Below, one piece after another: positions 1-6,202 of a stretch of 8,362 bases of DNA. The position numbers were made by a program, and so were the translations under genes. The notes beneath the pieces were generated by a model that did not search any database, had not been told where the DNA came from, and saw only the letters and a list, made by a program, of their open reading frames with translations. Positions within the stretch are counted from its first letter, which is position 1, and the number at the start of each line of letters is the position of its first letter. This stretch comes from Candidatus Solincola jinzensis (GTDB taxonomy: Bacteria; Actinomycetota; Geothermincolia; Geothermincolales; RBG-13-55-18), in the NCBI GenBank assembly GCA_015711875.1, contig JACVJG010000095.1, positions 1 through 8,362 on the forward strand, written 5' to 3'.

Positions 1-51
1 TCTCAAAGTTTCATGTGTGGCGGAGCAATACCAACGCCATGACGCCATCAT
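1..51 (-). other. possible 5' end of a further gene running off the window
   Basis: On the minus strand, tandem ATG codons at 51-49 and 48-46 overlap the stop codon (50-48) of the preceding remnant. The frame from 51 stays open for 17 codons to the window edge. The short peptide resembles nothing I recognise, no strong Shine-Dalgarno stands out, and 17 open codons are not significant. This stretch is about 48% GC over positions 1-60, clearly lower than the B12 cluster. It could equally be noncoding. Confidence 0.12.
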
Positions 52-326
52 CTTGTCACAACCGGACGGCGTGCCGTCGCAACCACCTCGTACCACAGCG
101 TCTGGTACTGTGCCCCAATCTGAATAACCGCTCTTCCGCTGGCATCACGACCAACGGGCAGCTTCGCTTTGCGCGCGCCGCGCTCGTCCAGCGCGTACGC
201 CTGCACTGCACCAGCAGGCATCGGCAGAATGATGCGAGCAGGAATGCCCTCCACCAGCGTGGGCGCGGTTCCCCAGTTGTCGCGCACCGTCACGCGGTTA
301 TCGCCCAGCTCCTCCCAGCCCCAGCC
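48..326 (-). pseudogene. C-terminal coding remnant, possibly frameshifted from the upstream membrane-protein ORF
   Basis: An open frame of about 92 codons runs from just after an in-frame TGA (329-327) to a TGA at 50-48. The first reasonable start, GTG at 293, has no clear ribosome site and would cut into a sequence that reads as protein further upstream (WEELGDNRVTVRDNWG). The peptide has alternating hydrophobic beta-strand patterns and the segments PTLVEGIPARI and GAQYQTLWYEV. These remind me of C-terminal beta domains of secreted carbohydrate-active or surface proteins, but this is an impression and not an identification. Removing one base from the GGGG run (plus-strand CCCC, 319-322) joins it in frame to the membrane-anchored ORF starting at 564, giving about 171 residues. 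Alternatively, it is the tail of an unrelated gene joined here by recombination or assembly error. GC over 1-300 is about 62% by hand count, lower than the neighbouring DNA. Confidence 0.5.
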
Positions 327-564
327 TCAGGGACAGATCCCCGGACCTCTCCACCTCCTGCAGGGAGACGGCGGGGGCCTCCGGCGCCGCTCCCGCCGTC
401 TCCGCCACCGCGCTCTCGCTCCCGCCGTCTCCGGGGTAGCGACCGGAGGTGAGGGAAAAGACCAGGAAAACCAGGCCCAACACCAGCGAACACCCCAGCA
501 CCAGGAAAAGCGACTGCCGCCTCTGGCGCCTCCGCCTCATCCTCTGCTGCTGCGTCCTGGTCAT
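298..564 (-). CDS. hypothetical single-pass membrane protein, probably truncated
   Basis: The function is not recognised. The ATG at 564 has a strong ribosome site (GAGGAG, plus-strand 571-576, six bases away), which decides this start over an in-frame ATG at 651. The 88-residue product begins with a very basic, Arg-rich cytoplasmic stretch (residues 8-16). One hydrophobic segment follows (about 18-39, SLFLVLGCSLVLGLVFLVFSL), then an Ala/Glu/Gly/Pro-rich linker (about 41-70). This pattern suits an N-in, C-out anchored or secreted protein. The reading ends in a Gly-rich tail and a TAA at 300-298. That tail is probably an artefact of a lost frame, because a one-base change at 319-322 would continue the protein through the downstream remnant as SLRLGWEELGDN. 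It lies 390 bases beyond cbiP and has no evident link to B12. The ribosome site and membrane segment support a real gene start, but the 3' end is doubtful. Confidence 0.5.
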   Translation of the reverse strand: MTRTQQQRMRRRRQRRQSLFLVLGCSLVLGLVFLVFSLTSGRYPGDGGSESAVAETAGAAPEAPAVSLQEVERSGDLSLRLGLGGAGR

Positions 565-954
565 GCCTCGCTCCTCAACGCTCTTGCCGCAACGGCCTGC
601 CGGAAAAGGCAGCCCGCCCTCCGGGCATACCCCATCGCGGCGGCCGACCATCCCGCCGGCGCAAGGCCTCTCCAGGCGGCGTTCGCCCCGCCGCCGCCGC
701 GACGACCATCACGCGGACTTCTTCTACGCCCGCTCACCCGGCTCCTTCCCCTCGCCAGGCGGCCCTGTGTCCCGCGCTAAGCCCTGGCCCCTCCCGAGAC
801 GGCGTCCCCGCCGCGAGCCCAGGCGCAAGACAATCGCCTTTCTCGTTGGATATCATAGCGCATAACCGAGCGCCTGATTCATACATGCGTGCGGATAGAG
901 TTCGTTTTTCCTGTTCGCGGGGCGACGGGAAGGGCGGACACGCGGGCGCTGCCT
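565..954. other. noncoding spacer between cbiP and the membrane-protein ORF
   Basis: No convincing gene is seen in these 390 bases on either strand. The open frames here are GC-driven and resemble no protein I recognise. Positions about 838-915 are visibly more AT-rich than their surroundings, with a minus-strand TATGAT (857-852) that could be a -10 element, although the matching -35 position (GAATCA) is poor. A small perfect stem (612-616 with 622-626) followed on the minus strand by TGCCTTTTCC could be a weak terminator. It would sit inside the leader of the gene at 564, so I do not call it. No clear terminator follows the cbiP stop. The spacer most likely marks the end of the B12 operon and a separate promoter for the next gene. 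Confidence 0.45.
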
Positions 955-2520
955 TCATCCATCGCCCATGCCCAGCAGGCGGTATATCTCATCCATGCGC
1001 AGCGAGGAACGCACCACGCGCGCCAGGCGCTCGAGGCGCTCTTCCCGCACCCGCTCCCAGTCATGCGCCACCCGGGAGGGTGACCATCGGGGCGCGAGGC
1101 CACGACGCCTCCAGAGGGCGGAGATGAAGCCCTCGCGCACGCAGCGGTTCTCGAATAGCCCGTGCAGATAACAACCGAAGACCGGCAGGACCCCGTGCAG
1201 GGCGCCATCACCCACCTGTACCGCCGCGCCGTCCCTCTCCACGATGCGCAATGGATGCTCTCCCGCTACCCTCGTGCGCCCCATATGTATTTCGTAGCCG
1301 TAAAGCAAAGGAGAGGTGGCGTCCAGCCCCAGGAAGGGTATCTCCCTCATCACCTTTGCCGTCACGCGGTGGGTGCTCTTATCTCCCGCCAGCACCGTGG
1401 TCACGGGGAGCAACCCCAGGCCCGACACCTTACCGGGAACGGATTCCACTCCCCGTGGGTCCTCTATGCCCTCTCCCAGCATCTGGTAACCGCCGCAGAA
1501 TCCCGCGATGGGGACTCCCTTCTCCGCCAGGCGGGCCACGCCGGCGGCCAAACCGCTATCCCGCATCCAGGCGAGGTCCGAGAGCGTGCTCTTGGAGCCG
1601 GGGATGATCACGGCGTCGGGTTCGCCAAGGTGGGAGCCGCCGGAAACATAGCGCAGCCTCACCCCTTTCTCGCGCGCCAGGGGCTCGAAGTCGGTGGCGT
1701 TCGAGAGGTGCGGGAGGCGCAATACCGCTATATCCAGCGCCCCGCCTTTTTCCCCCAGGGGCGCAGGGGCGCATCGCACCTCCAGGTTCACGGTGTCCTC
1801 CTCGTCCAGACCCAGGTCGCGCAAATAGGGGATGACCCCCAGCACCGGCTTCCCGGTCCTCGCCTCCAGGGACCGCAGCCCTGCCTCCAGCAGACCCTTG
1901 TCGCCGCGGAAGCGGTTGATCACCAGCCCCGCCACCGCTTTCCTCTCCCGCCACGGCAGGAGCTCGAGGGTTCCCACCAGGGCGGCGAAGACGCCCCCAC
2001 GGTCGATATCACCCACCAGGATGACCGGGGCCTCTGCCGCCATGGCCATGCGCATGTTGGCGATATCCCTGTCCGCCAGGTTGATCTCCGCAGGGCTTCC
2101 AGCCCCTTCCAGGACCACCACCTGGAATTCGCGGCGCAGCCTATCCAGCGCCCGCGACGCGGCGGCGACCATCCTTTGGTGATAAAGCCGGTGCTCCTCC
2201 GCCCTCATGTAGCCCACGGGTCTCCCGTTCAGGACCACCTGCGACCCGCGATCCGCGGAGGGCTTCATGAGTATGGGGTTCATGTCCGTTCTCGGCTCCA
2301 CGCCCGCCGCCAGCGCCTGCAACACCTGGGCGCGCCCCATCTCCCCGCCCTCGGCGGAGACGCCGGAGTTCAGGGACATGTTCCAGGCCTTGAAAGGCGC
2401 CACGCGGATACCGTCCTCCCTGAGGATGCGGCACAGCGCCGCCACCAGCACGCTCTTTCCCACATGCGATGAGGTGCCCTGCACCATCAGGCACCTCGCC
2501 AGGCCGCCCTCGGCGCTCAA
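955..2520 (-). CDS. cbiP: adenosylcobyric acid synthase (glutamine-hydrolysing), CbiP/CobQ
   Basis: CbiP amidates carboxylates b, d, e and g of adenosylcobyrinic acid a,c-diamide, using ATP and glutamine-derived ammonia, in the cytoplasm. The N-terminal half is a dethiobiotin-synthetase-like ATPase domain with P-loop GTSSHVGKS (15-23), KAWNMSLNSG (44-53), LEGAGSPAEINL (137-148) and GDIDRGGVFA (170-179). The C-terminal half is a class I glutamine amidotransferase domain with the nucleophile Cys342 in GFCGGYQMLG and the histidine in YLHGLF (His453), plus YEIHMGRT (409-416). Length is 521 residues, near the family norm of about 500. I prefer the TTG at 2520. It has GGAGG (2528-2532) seven bases away, overlaps the btuD stop as TTGA, and keeps the first beta strand (ARCLMVQGT). 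ATG at 2487, with GAGG six bases away, is the alternative and gives 510 residues. The overlap implies translational coupling to btuD. The family call is very secure and the start less so. Confidence 0.96.
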   Translation of the reverse strand: MSAEGGLARCLMVQGTSSHVGKSVLVAALCRILREDGIRVAPFKAWNMSLNSGVSAEGGEMGRAQVLQALAAGVEPRTDMNPILMKPSADRGSQVVLNGRPVGYMRAEEHRLYHQRMVAAASRALDRLRREFQVVVLEGAGSPAEINLADRDIANMRMAMAAEAPVILVGDIDRGGVFAALVGTLELLPWRERKAVAGLVINRFRGDKGLLEAGLRSLEARTGKPVLGVIPYLRDLGLDEEDTVNLEVRCAPAPLGEKGGALDIAVLRLPHLSNATDFEPLAREKGVRLRYVSGGSHLGEPDAVIIPGSKSTLSDLAWMRDSGLAAGVARLAEKGVPIAGFCGGYQMLGEGIEDPRGVESVPGKVSGLGLLPVTTVLAGDKSTHRVTAKVMREIPFLGLDATSPLLYGYEIHMGRTRVAGEHPLRIVERDGAAVQVGDGALHGVLPVFGCYLHGLFENRCVREGFISALWRRRGLAPRWSPSRVAHDWERVREERLERLARVVRSSLRMDEIYRLLGMGDG

Positions 2521-3782
2521 TCCCCCGCCTCCCCGCTCAACAGCGCCATAAGCTCGCCGCGCTCTCGTACCTCCCGCGCGCCCTCCTCCCTGAGTTTGCG
2601 GTAAAGCTCGGTCGCGGCGCCTCCGGCGTAATCCCGCTCCTCGATAGGCCGGGGAGAGAAAAGGAGGACCCTTTTCCCCGCCCACAGCGCCTCGCGTGCC
2701 GCCTCCAGGTTGAGCAGGTTCCCGGGGCCCACGTAGAGGTCCGTGACCACCACCGCGTCGGCGCGCGACAACAACTCCAGGTTAGCGCGGTGGGCCTGCT
2801 CGGAGATGCGGGAGAAGGGCGCCTCCAGGGCCATGCGGATCTCCAGGGACCTGCCCACCTCTTCATCTCCATCCCCGATGTTGAGCGCCCCCGCGGTGAC
2901 GTAGCAACCCGCCTCCAGGAGCTCGCGCATGAGGGAGGCGCCGCTCGCCCCGCCGCATATCAGGTGGACCCTGGGGCCCGCGGCGGCGCCGGTGTCCATC
3001 CCGGAAGGGAGGAAGATAACGTGCGGCCTTTCCGTGACCGCGTGCCGCGTGACGATGGCGCCCACGCCGAACACCTCCCGCAGCACGGCGGCGGTGAGCA
3101 CCTCCTGCGGGGTGCCGCGCGCGTATTCCCTTCCATCCCGCATCACCACCAGCCGGTCGCAGTACTGCGAGGCGAGGTTGAGGTCGTGCATGACCATGAC
3201 CACCGCCAGCCCCTGCGAGCATCTCTCGGCCAGCAGCTCGAGGAGGGCGAGCTGGTGGCTGATGTCCAGATGCTGGGTGGGCTCGTCCAGCAGCAACAGC
3301 CCGGCGTCCTGGGCCAGGGCCTGGGCGATGATCACCCTCTGGCGTTTCCCACCCGAGAGCTCGGTGACGGGGCGGTCGGCCAGGTGCCAGACGTTGGCCT
3401 TCTCCATCGCCAGTCTGGCCTGCTCCAGGTCGCGCGGGCCCGCCGCCTGCAGGCGGCCCAGGTGGGGATTCCTCCCCATGAGCACCACTTCCAGGGCGGT
3501 GAAGGCGAAGGAGACGGCCGTCTCCTGGGGCACCATGGCCAGGTCCCTTGCCACCTCGCGCGCCGGCAGGCGATAGAGGTCCTCGCCGCCCAGGAGCACC
3601 ACGCCGCGACGCGGCCGCAGCGCCCGTGACAGGGCCTTGAGGAGACTGGTCTTCCCCGATCCGTTGGGCCCGATGACCCCGATGAAATCCCCCGACCTCA
3701 CGGTCAGGCTCAACCCCGCCACCACGTCCTCGTCGCGGTAAGCGGCATGCAGGTCCTTTGCTTCCAGTGTTTTCCATTCCAT
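2517..3782 (-). CDS. btuD: B12/corrinoid ABC transporter ATP-binding protein with extra C-terminal domain
   Basis: This is the ATPase that drives corrinoid import with BtuC and BtuF. Residues 1-about 255 form a complete ABC domain: Walker A GPNGSGKT (38-45, Lys44), Q-loop Gln86 in VPQE, signature LSGGKRQRV (142-150), Walker B LLLLDEP (162-168, Glu167), D-loop HLD and switch His199. The signature has Lys where LSGGQ or LSGGE is usual. Residues about 269-405 form a second domain with a Gly-rich loop CGGASGASL (276-284), GALNIGDGD (298-306), ADAVVVTD (341-348) and GPGNLLNLEAA (352-362), consistent with a Rossmann-like nucleotide-binding fold. At 421 residues it is much longer than E. coli BtuD (about 250). 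From memory, similar extensions occur in haloarchaeal-type BtuD, where their role is not clear to me. The ATG at 3782 has GGAAGGGG upstream and lies 21 bases after the btuC stop. Its stop overlaps the cbiP start. Haem or ferric-siderophore specificity is the alternative, but context favours B12. Confidence 0.93.
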   Translation of the reverse strand: MEWKTLEAKDLHAAYRDEDVVAGLSLTVRSGDFIGVIGPNGSGKTSLLKALSRALRPRRGVVLLGGEDLYRLPAREVARDLAMVPQETAVSFAFTALEVVLMGRNPHLGRLQAAGPRDLEQARLAMEKANVWHLADRPVTELSGGKRQRVIIAQALAQDAGLLLLDEPTQHLDISHQLALLELLAERCSQGLAVVMVMHDLNLASQYCDRLVVMRDGREYARGTPQEVLTAAVLREVFGVGAIVTRHAVTERPHVIFLPSGMDTGAAAGPRVHLICGGASGASLMRELLEAGCYVTAGALNIGDGDEEVGRSLEIRMALEAPFSRISEQAHRANLELLSRADAVVVTDLYVGPGNLLNLEAAREALWAGKRVLLFSPRPIEERDYAGGAATELYRKLREEGAREVRERGELMALLSGEAGD

Positions 3783-3803
3783 GGCCTTCGCGCCCCTTCC
3801 ACC

Positions 3804-4904
3804 TCAGGCCGCGCCTTGCCTGCTCCTTTTGAGCAGGTAGATGAAAAAGGGGGCTCCGAAAAAGGCGGTGACGATGCCCACCGGCAGCTCGTTGGGGGCG
3901 ATGACCGTGCGCGCCAGGGTGTCGGCGAGCACCAGGAACAGCCCTCCCCCCATGATGGAACCGGGTATGAGGAAGCGGTGGTCGGGCCCGGTGAGCAGGC
4001 GCACGATATGGGGGGTCATGAGGCCCACGAAACCGATGATCCCGGAAACCGATACGGCAGCCCCCACCACCAGCGAGGCCACCACGATCATGCCCCACTT
4101 GAAACGCTCCGTCTCCAGGCCGAGCTGCGCCGCCCTCTCCTCTCCCAGCATGAGCAGGTTGAGGTCGCGGGCCATGAAAACCGCGGTGGCCGCCCCCACC
4201 GCTATGAAGGGCGACACCGCCAGCACCATGTCCCAGTTCCCGGTGCCCAGCCCGCCCATGAGCCAGAAAAAGATGTTGTGCATGCGGTCCTCGCTCACCA
4301 CCATGAGCAGGGAGACGATGGAGGCGAGGAAGGAAGAAATGGCGATTCCTACCAGCAGAAGGGAGGAGACGGAAGCCCGTCCTCCCGTCCTGGCTATGGC
4401 GTAGACCGCTAAGACCGCCAGAAGAGAGCCCGCGAAGGCGAAGAGAGGGATGGCGGAAAGCCCCCCAAGGCCCGCGTCGATGCCGAAGAAGAAGGCGATG
4501 GTGGCGCCGAGCGCCGCTCCCTGTGAGGATCCGATGATGCTGGGGTCGGCCATGGGGTTTCGGAACAAGGCCTGGAAAACCGCCCCCGCCAGGGCCAGTC
4601 CCATTCCCACCAGCAGGGCCAGCATGACGCGCGGCAGGCGCACGGAGAGGATGATGGTCTCCTGGGTGGGCGTCCAGGCGCGTTCCACCAACCTGCCCAG
4701 TAGGGGAAGGCGCGAAATGATGATGCGGATGGAGGTGGCGAGGGGGACATAAACCGCCCCCAGGGCCACAGCGACCATCACCGCGGCCAGCGTGGACAAG
4801 GCCAGGCAGGCGAGCACCGCGGTGCGCCGCCGCCGCAGCGCCGCCAGCCGCGTCGTCACTCCCGCCACCTCTTCCATGTCATGCGATGCCCGGCTTTTCA
4901 CCAT
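3804..4904 (-). CDS. btuC: B12/corrinoid ABC transporter permease (FecCD family)
   Basis: This is the membrane channel subunit of the corrinoid importer, expected to act as a dimer with about ten helices per chain. The 366-residue protein starts with a short basic cytoplasmic tail and then a first helix at about 29-53. FecCD-family landmarks follow in order: RLPRVMLALLVGMGLALAG (89-107), NPMADPSIIGSSQGAALGA (116-134), FWLMGGLG (213-220), the cytoplasmic coupling region GEERAAQLG (254-262), GFVGLMTPHIVRLL (291-304) and the C-terminal NELPVGIVTAFFGAPFFIYLLKR (338-360; 23 residues, described by its ends). The ATG at 4904 is preceded by GAGGCGGGGAG; the second ATG at 4877 has no ribosome site. 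It lies 21 bases before btuD, but is separated from btuF by an unusually long structured spacer. The family alone includes siderophore and haem permeases; the neighbours make B12 the likely cargo. Confidence 0.93.
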   Translation of the reverse strand: MVKSRASHDMEEVAGVTTRLAALRRRRTAVLACLALSTLAAVMVAVALGAVYVPLATSIRIIISRLPLLGRLVERAWTPTQETIILSVRLPRVMLALLVGMGLALAGAVFQALFRNPMADPSIIGSSQGAALGATIAFFFGIDAGLGGLSAIPLFAFAGSLLAVLAVYAIARTGGRASVSSLLLVGIAISSFLASIVSLLMVVSEDRMHNIFFWLMGGLGTGNWDMVLAVSPFIAVGAATAVFMARDLNLLMLGEERAAQLGLETERFKWGMIVVASLVVGAAVSVSGIIGFVGLMTPHIVRLLTGPDHRFLIPGSIMGGGLFLVLADTLARTVIAPNELPVGIVTAFFGAPFFIYLLKRSRQGAA

Positions 4905-4946
4905 ATCTCCCCGCCTCGGCGCTCCGGCCGGCCCCGGCTTTGCAGG

Positions 4947-5060
4947 CGGCGGGACCTCATCCCGCCCCCGCCGCTGTCCTCGCGTTCCGCCATCACCTCA
5001 TTCACCTGCAACCGTCTTGATGGTCTTTCGCCCCTATCCATGATGGGCGAGGTCCCGCCG
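4947..5060 (-). repeat. 12-bp perfect long-range inverted repeat upstream of btuC
   Basis: The arms are 4947-4958 (CGGCGGGACCTC on the plus strand) and 5049-5060 (its exact reverse complement), enclosing 90 bases. In the btuF-btuC transcript this would close a roughly 114-nt domain ending about 42 bases before the btuC start. Part of the enclosed sequence can pair internally (minus-strand CCATCA with TGATGG). A chance 12-bp match is possible in GC-rich DNA but uncommon at this distance. Confidence 0.6.
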
Positions 5061-5159
5061 GCGCCTCTCCCTCCGCAGTCCTTTTCGGCCGTCCTTCAAG
5101 CCATGCCCGTCGCGCTCCGCCTCCTCTGCCGACCCGTATATGGTGTCGGGATGCGGCGG

Positions 5160-5193
5160 CCATGGCGCCGCCCGCGCCGGGATGGCGCCATGG
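5160..5193 (-). repeat. 10-bp perfect stem-loop downstream of btuF
   Basis: The arms CCATGGCGCC (5160-5169) and GGCGCCATGG (5184-5193) are exact reverse complements around a 14-base GC-rich loop. It lies 27 bases after the btuF stop and has no following T-run on the minus strand. It is better read as a transcript-stabilising or pausing hairpin than as an intrinsic terminator. Confidence 0.65.
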
Positions 5194-5198
5194 CGTGG

Positions 5199-5217
5199 GC
5201 GCGGCTTTCCGCCGCGC
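5199..5217 (-). repeat. 7-bp GC stem with GGAAA loop directly after the btuF stop
   Basis: On the minus strand, GCGCGGC-GGAAA-GCCGCGC is a perfect seven-pair stem with a five-base loop. It starts two bases after the btuF TGA (5222-5220). It stands next to the larger stem at 5160-5193, forming a tandem hairpin pair at the 3' end of btuF. Confidence 0.65.
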
Positions 5218-5219
5218 AT

Positions 5220-6149
5220 TCACTCCTCAGGGTATAGGGCCGCGTGCACCGCCTCCAGGCCGTCGATTAGCCGGGGCCCAGTGCGGTAGAGCAGGTTTTC
5301 CTCGATGACGTAAACCCTGCCGTCCCTCACCGCGTCCATCCGATCCCACCCCGGACGGGAGGCGATATCGCCGGGGTCGAACATGGAGCCGCTTCCCACC
5401 AGGTAGACCTGGGGGTTCTGGGACATGAGCGCCTCCACGCTGAACTCGTAGTAATCGCTGGTCTCCGCGTCACCGATGTTCTCGCCTCCCGCCAGGCGGA
5501 TGAGATCGGAGATGATGCTGCCCTTGCCCACCGTCCACACGTTGTTCTCGTAGTAGATCTCGAAAAAGGCTCGCGGCCTGGCTTTGCCCGCTTCCTCCAT
5601 CTCTTTGACCCTGCGGGCCACCCTCGCCGCTCGCTGGTTCATGTCCGTGACGATCTCCTCCGCGCGCGCCTTCGCGCCGGTGACCTCGCCCACCTCGAGT
5701 ATGGTAGCCAGGGTCTCGTCGAAGGTGGTGGGGTTGACGGCGTAAACCGTGAGGCCCAGCTCCTCCATGCGCCCGAGCATCTCCGCCTGCACCCCTCCCG
5801 TGGCCAGCACCAGGTCCGGGCGCAGGGCCACTATGGCCTCGAGGTTGGGGGTGGTGAAGGTGCCGACCTTCTCCTTTTCCAGCGCCTCCTCTGGGTAGTC
5901 GCAATATTCCGTCACCCCCACCACTTTTTCTCCCAGCCCCAGGGCGAAAAGGATCTCCGTGCAGGCGGGAGACACGGAGACGATGCGCGATGGCACCTCT
6001 TCAAGACTCACCTCTCTACCCAGGTCGTCCGTGAACACGCTCGGCCTGGCCGCTTTCTCCCCCTCCTGCGCGCTTCCACAGCCCGCGAAAAGGGCCAGCA
6101 TGGCCAGGACGCATAGCGCAAGGGTCGCTGCTGTGACTTTCTTTCTCAC
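5220..6149 (-). CDS. btuF: B12/corrinoid-binding lipoprotein of the ABC importer
   Basis: This is the extracytoplasmic substrate-binding protein that captures corrinoids and docks on BtuC. I place the start at GTG 6149, because AGGAGG (6158-6163) lies eight bases upstream. The product then begins with a textbook lipoprotein signal: basic RKK, a hydrophobic core, and lipobox LFAGC with Cys24 as the lipidated residue. Upstream in-frame ATG (6170) and TTG (6197) lack good ribosome sites and would add an acidic stretch before the signal. The 309-residue protein shows class III binding-protein features: RIVSVSPACTEILFALG (55-71), VVGVTEYCDYP (76-86), PNLEAIVALRPDLVLA (101-116), a long helix-rich linker (about 155-190) and VWTVGKGSIISDLIRLAGGENI (204-225; 22 residues, given by its ends). 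The TEYCDYP segment and the surrounding cob genes favour corrinoid over siderophore. Two hairpins follow its stop codon. Confidence 0.93.
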   Translation of the reverse strand: MRKKVTAATLALCVLAMLALFAGCGSAQEGEKAARPSVFTDDLGREVSLEEVPSRIVSVSPACTEILFALGLGEKVVGVTEYCDYPEEALEKEKVGTFTTPNLEAIVALRPDLVLATGGVQAEMLGRMEELGLTVYAVNPTTFDETLATILEVGEVTGAKARAEEIVTDMNQRAARVARRVKEMEEAGKARPRAFFEIYYENNVWTVGKGSIISDLIRLAGGENIGDAETSDYYEFSVEALMSQNPQVYLVGSGSMFDPGDIASRPGWDRMDAVRDGRVYVIEENLLYRTGPRLIDGLEAVHAALYPEE

Positions 6150-6157
6150 CTGTGCTT

Positions 6158-6163
6158 CCTCCT
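6158..6163 (-). promoter_or_regulatory. ribosome binding site that decides the btuF start
   Basis: AGGAGG on the minus strand, eight bases before GTG 6149. It lies inside the longer open frame beginning at 6197 or 6170, and so argues that those upstream starts are not used. Confidence 0.75.
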
Positions 6164-6202
6164 CTTCCATGCTCGCTTTGCTTACACCGGCGGTCAAGCG
6201 AT

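Larger units (their letters stand above)
4905..5219 (-). other. structured noncoding spacer between btuF and btuC
   Basis: These 315 bases separate two subunits of one importer and hold no credible gene. The open frames (such as 5002-5223) read as low-complexity Arg/Pro/Gly peptides. The spacer contains three perfect inverted repeats: 5199-5217, 5160-5193 and the long-range pair 4947-4958/5049-5060. Inside the long-range pair, a further minus-strand match CCATCA/TGATGG could form an inner arm. I looked for a cobalamin riboswitch and did not find the B12 box or the conserved CCGCCACTG segment. None of the hairpins is followed by a T-run, so I do not call an intrinsic terminator. An RNA element that sets btuC/btuD levels relative to btuF is a reasonable inference, as is an mRNA processing site. 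Confidence 0.55.

Noticed and set aside
602..626. GCCCG/CGGGC stem followed on the minus strand by TGCCTTTTCC as a terminator
   Set aside because: The stem has only five pairs, the T-run is short and displaced, and it lies about 40 bases before the start codon of the next gene in the same direction.
820..838. AGGCG/CGCCT stem followed on the plus strand by TTTCTCGTT as a plus-strand terminator
   Set aside because: It is a five-pair stem with a weak T-rich tail, and no plus-strand gene exists for it to terminate.
1162..2472. 436-codon open frame on the plus strand opposite cbiP
   Set aside because: It is the antisense shadow of a clearly conserved gene, rich in His/Arg/Gln/Pro and without recognisable motifs.
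2469..3629. 386-codon open frame on the plus strand opposite btuD
   Set aside because: It is an antisense shadow of btuD with the same His/Gln/Arg/Gly bias and no ribosome site or domain.
4884..4909. Minus-strand GGGAGATATGGTGAAAAGCCGGGC resembles the GGTGAAAATCCGGG part of cobalamin riboswitches (match described by its ends at 4909 and 4886)
   Set aside because: It is the ribosome site and first codons of btuC, and neither the following CCGCCACTG core nor the B12 box is present nearby.
5002..5223. Open frames of 61-73 codons in the btuF-btuC spacer on the minus strand
   Set aside because: They overlap the btuF stop or the hairpins, have low-complexity Arg/Pro/Gly composition and resemble no protein family; they are typical GC-driven open frames.
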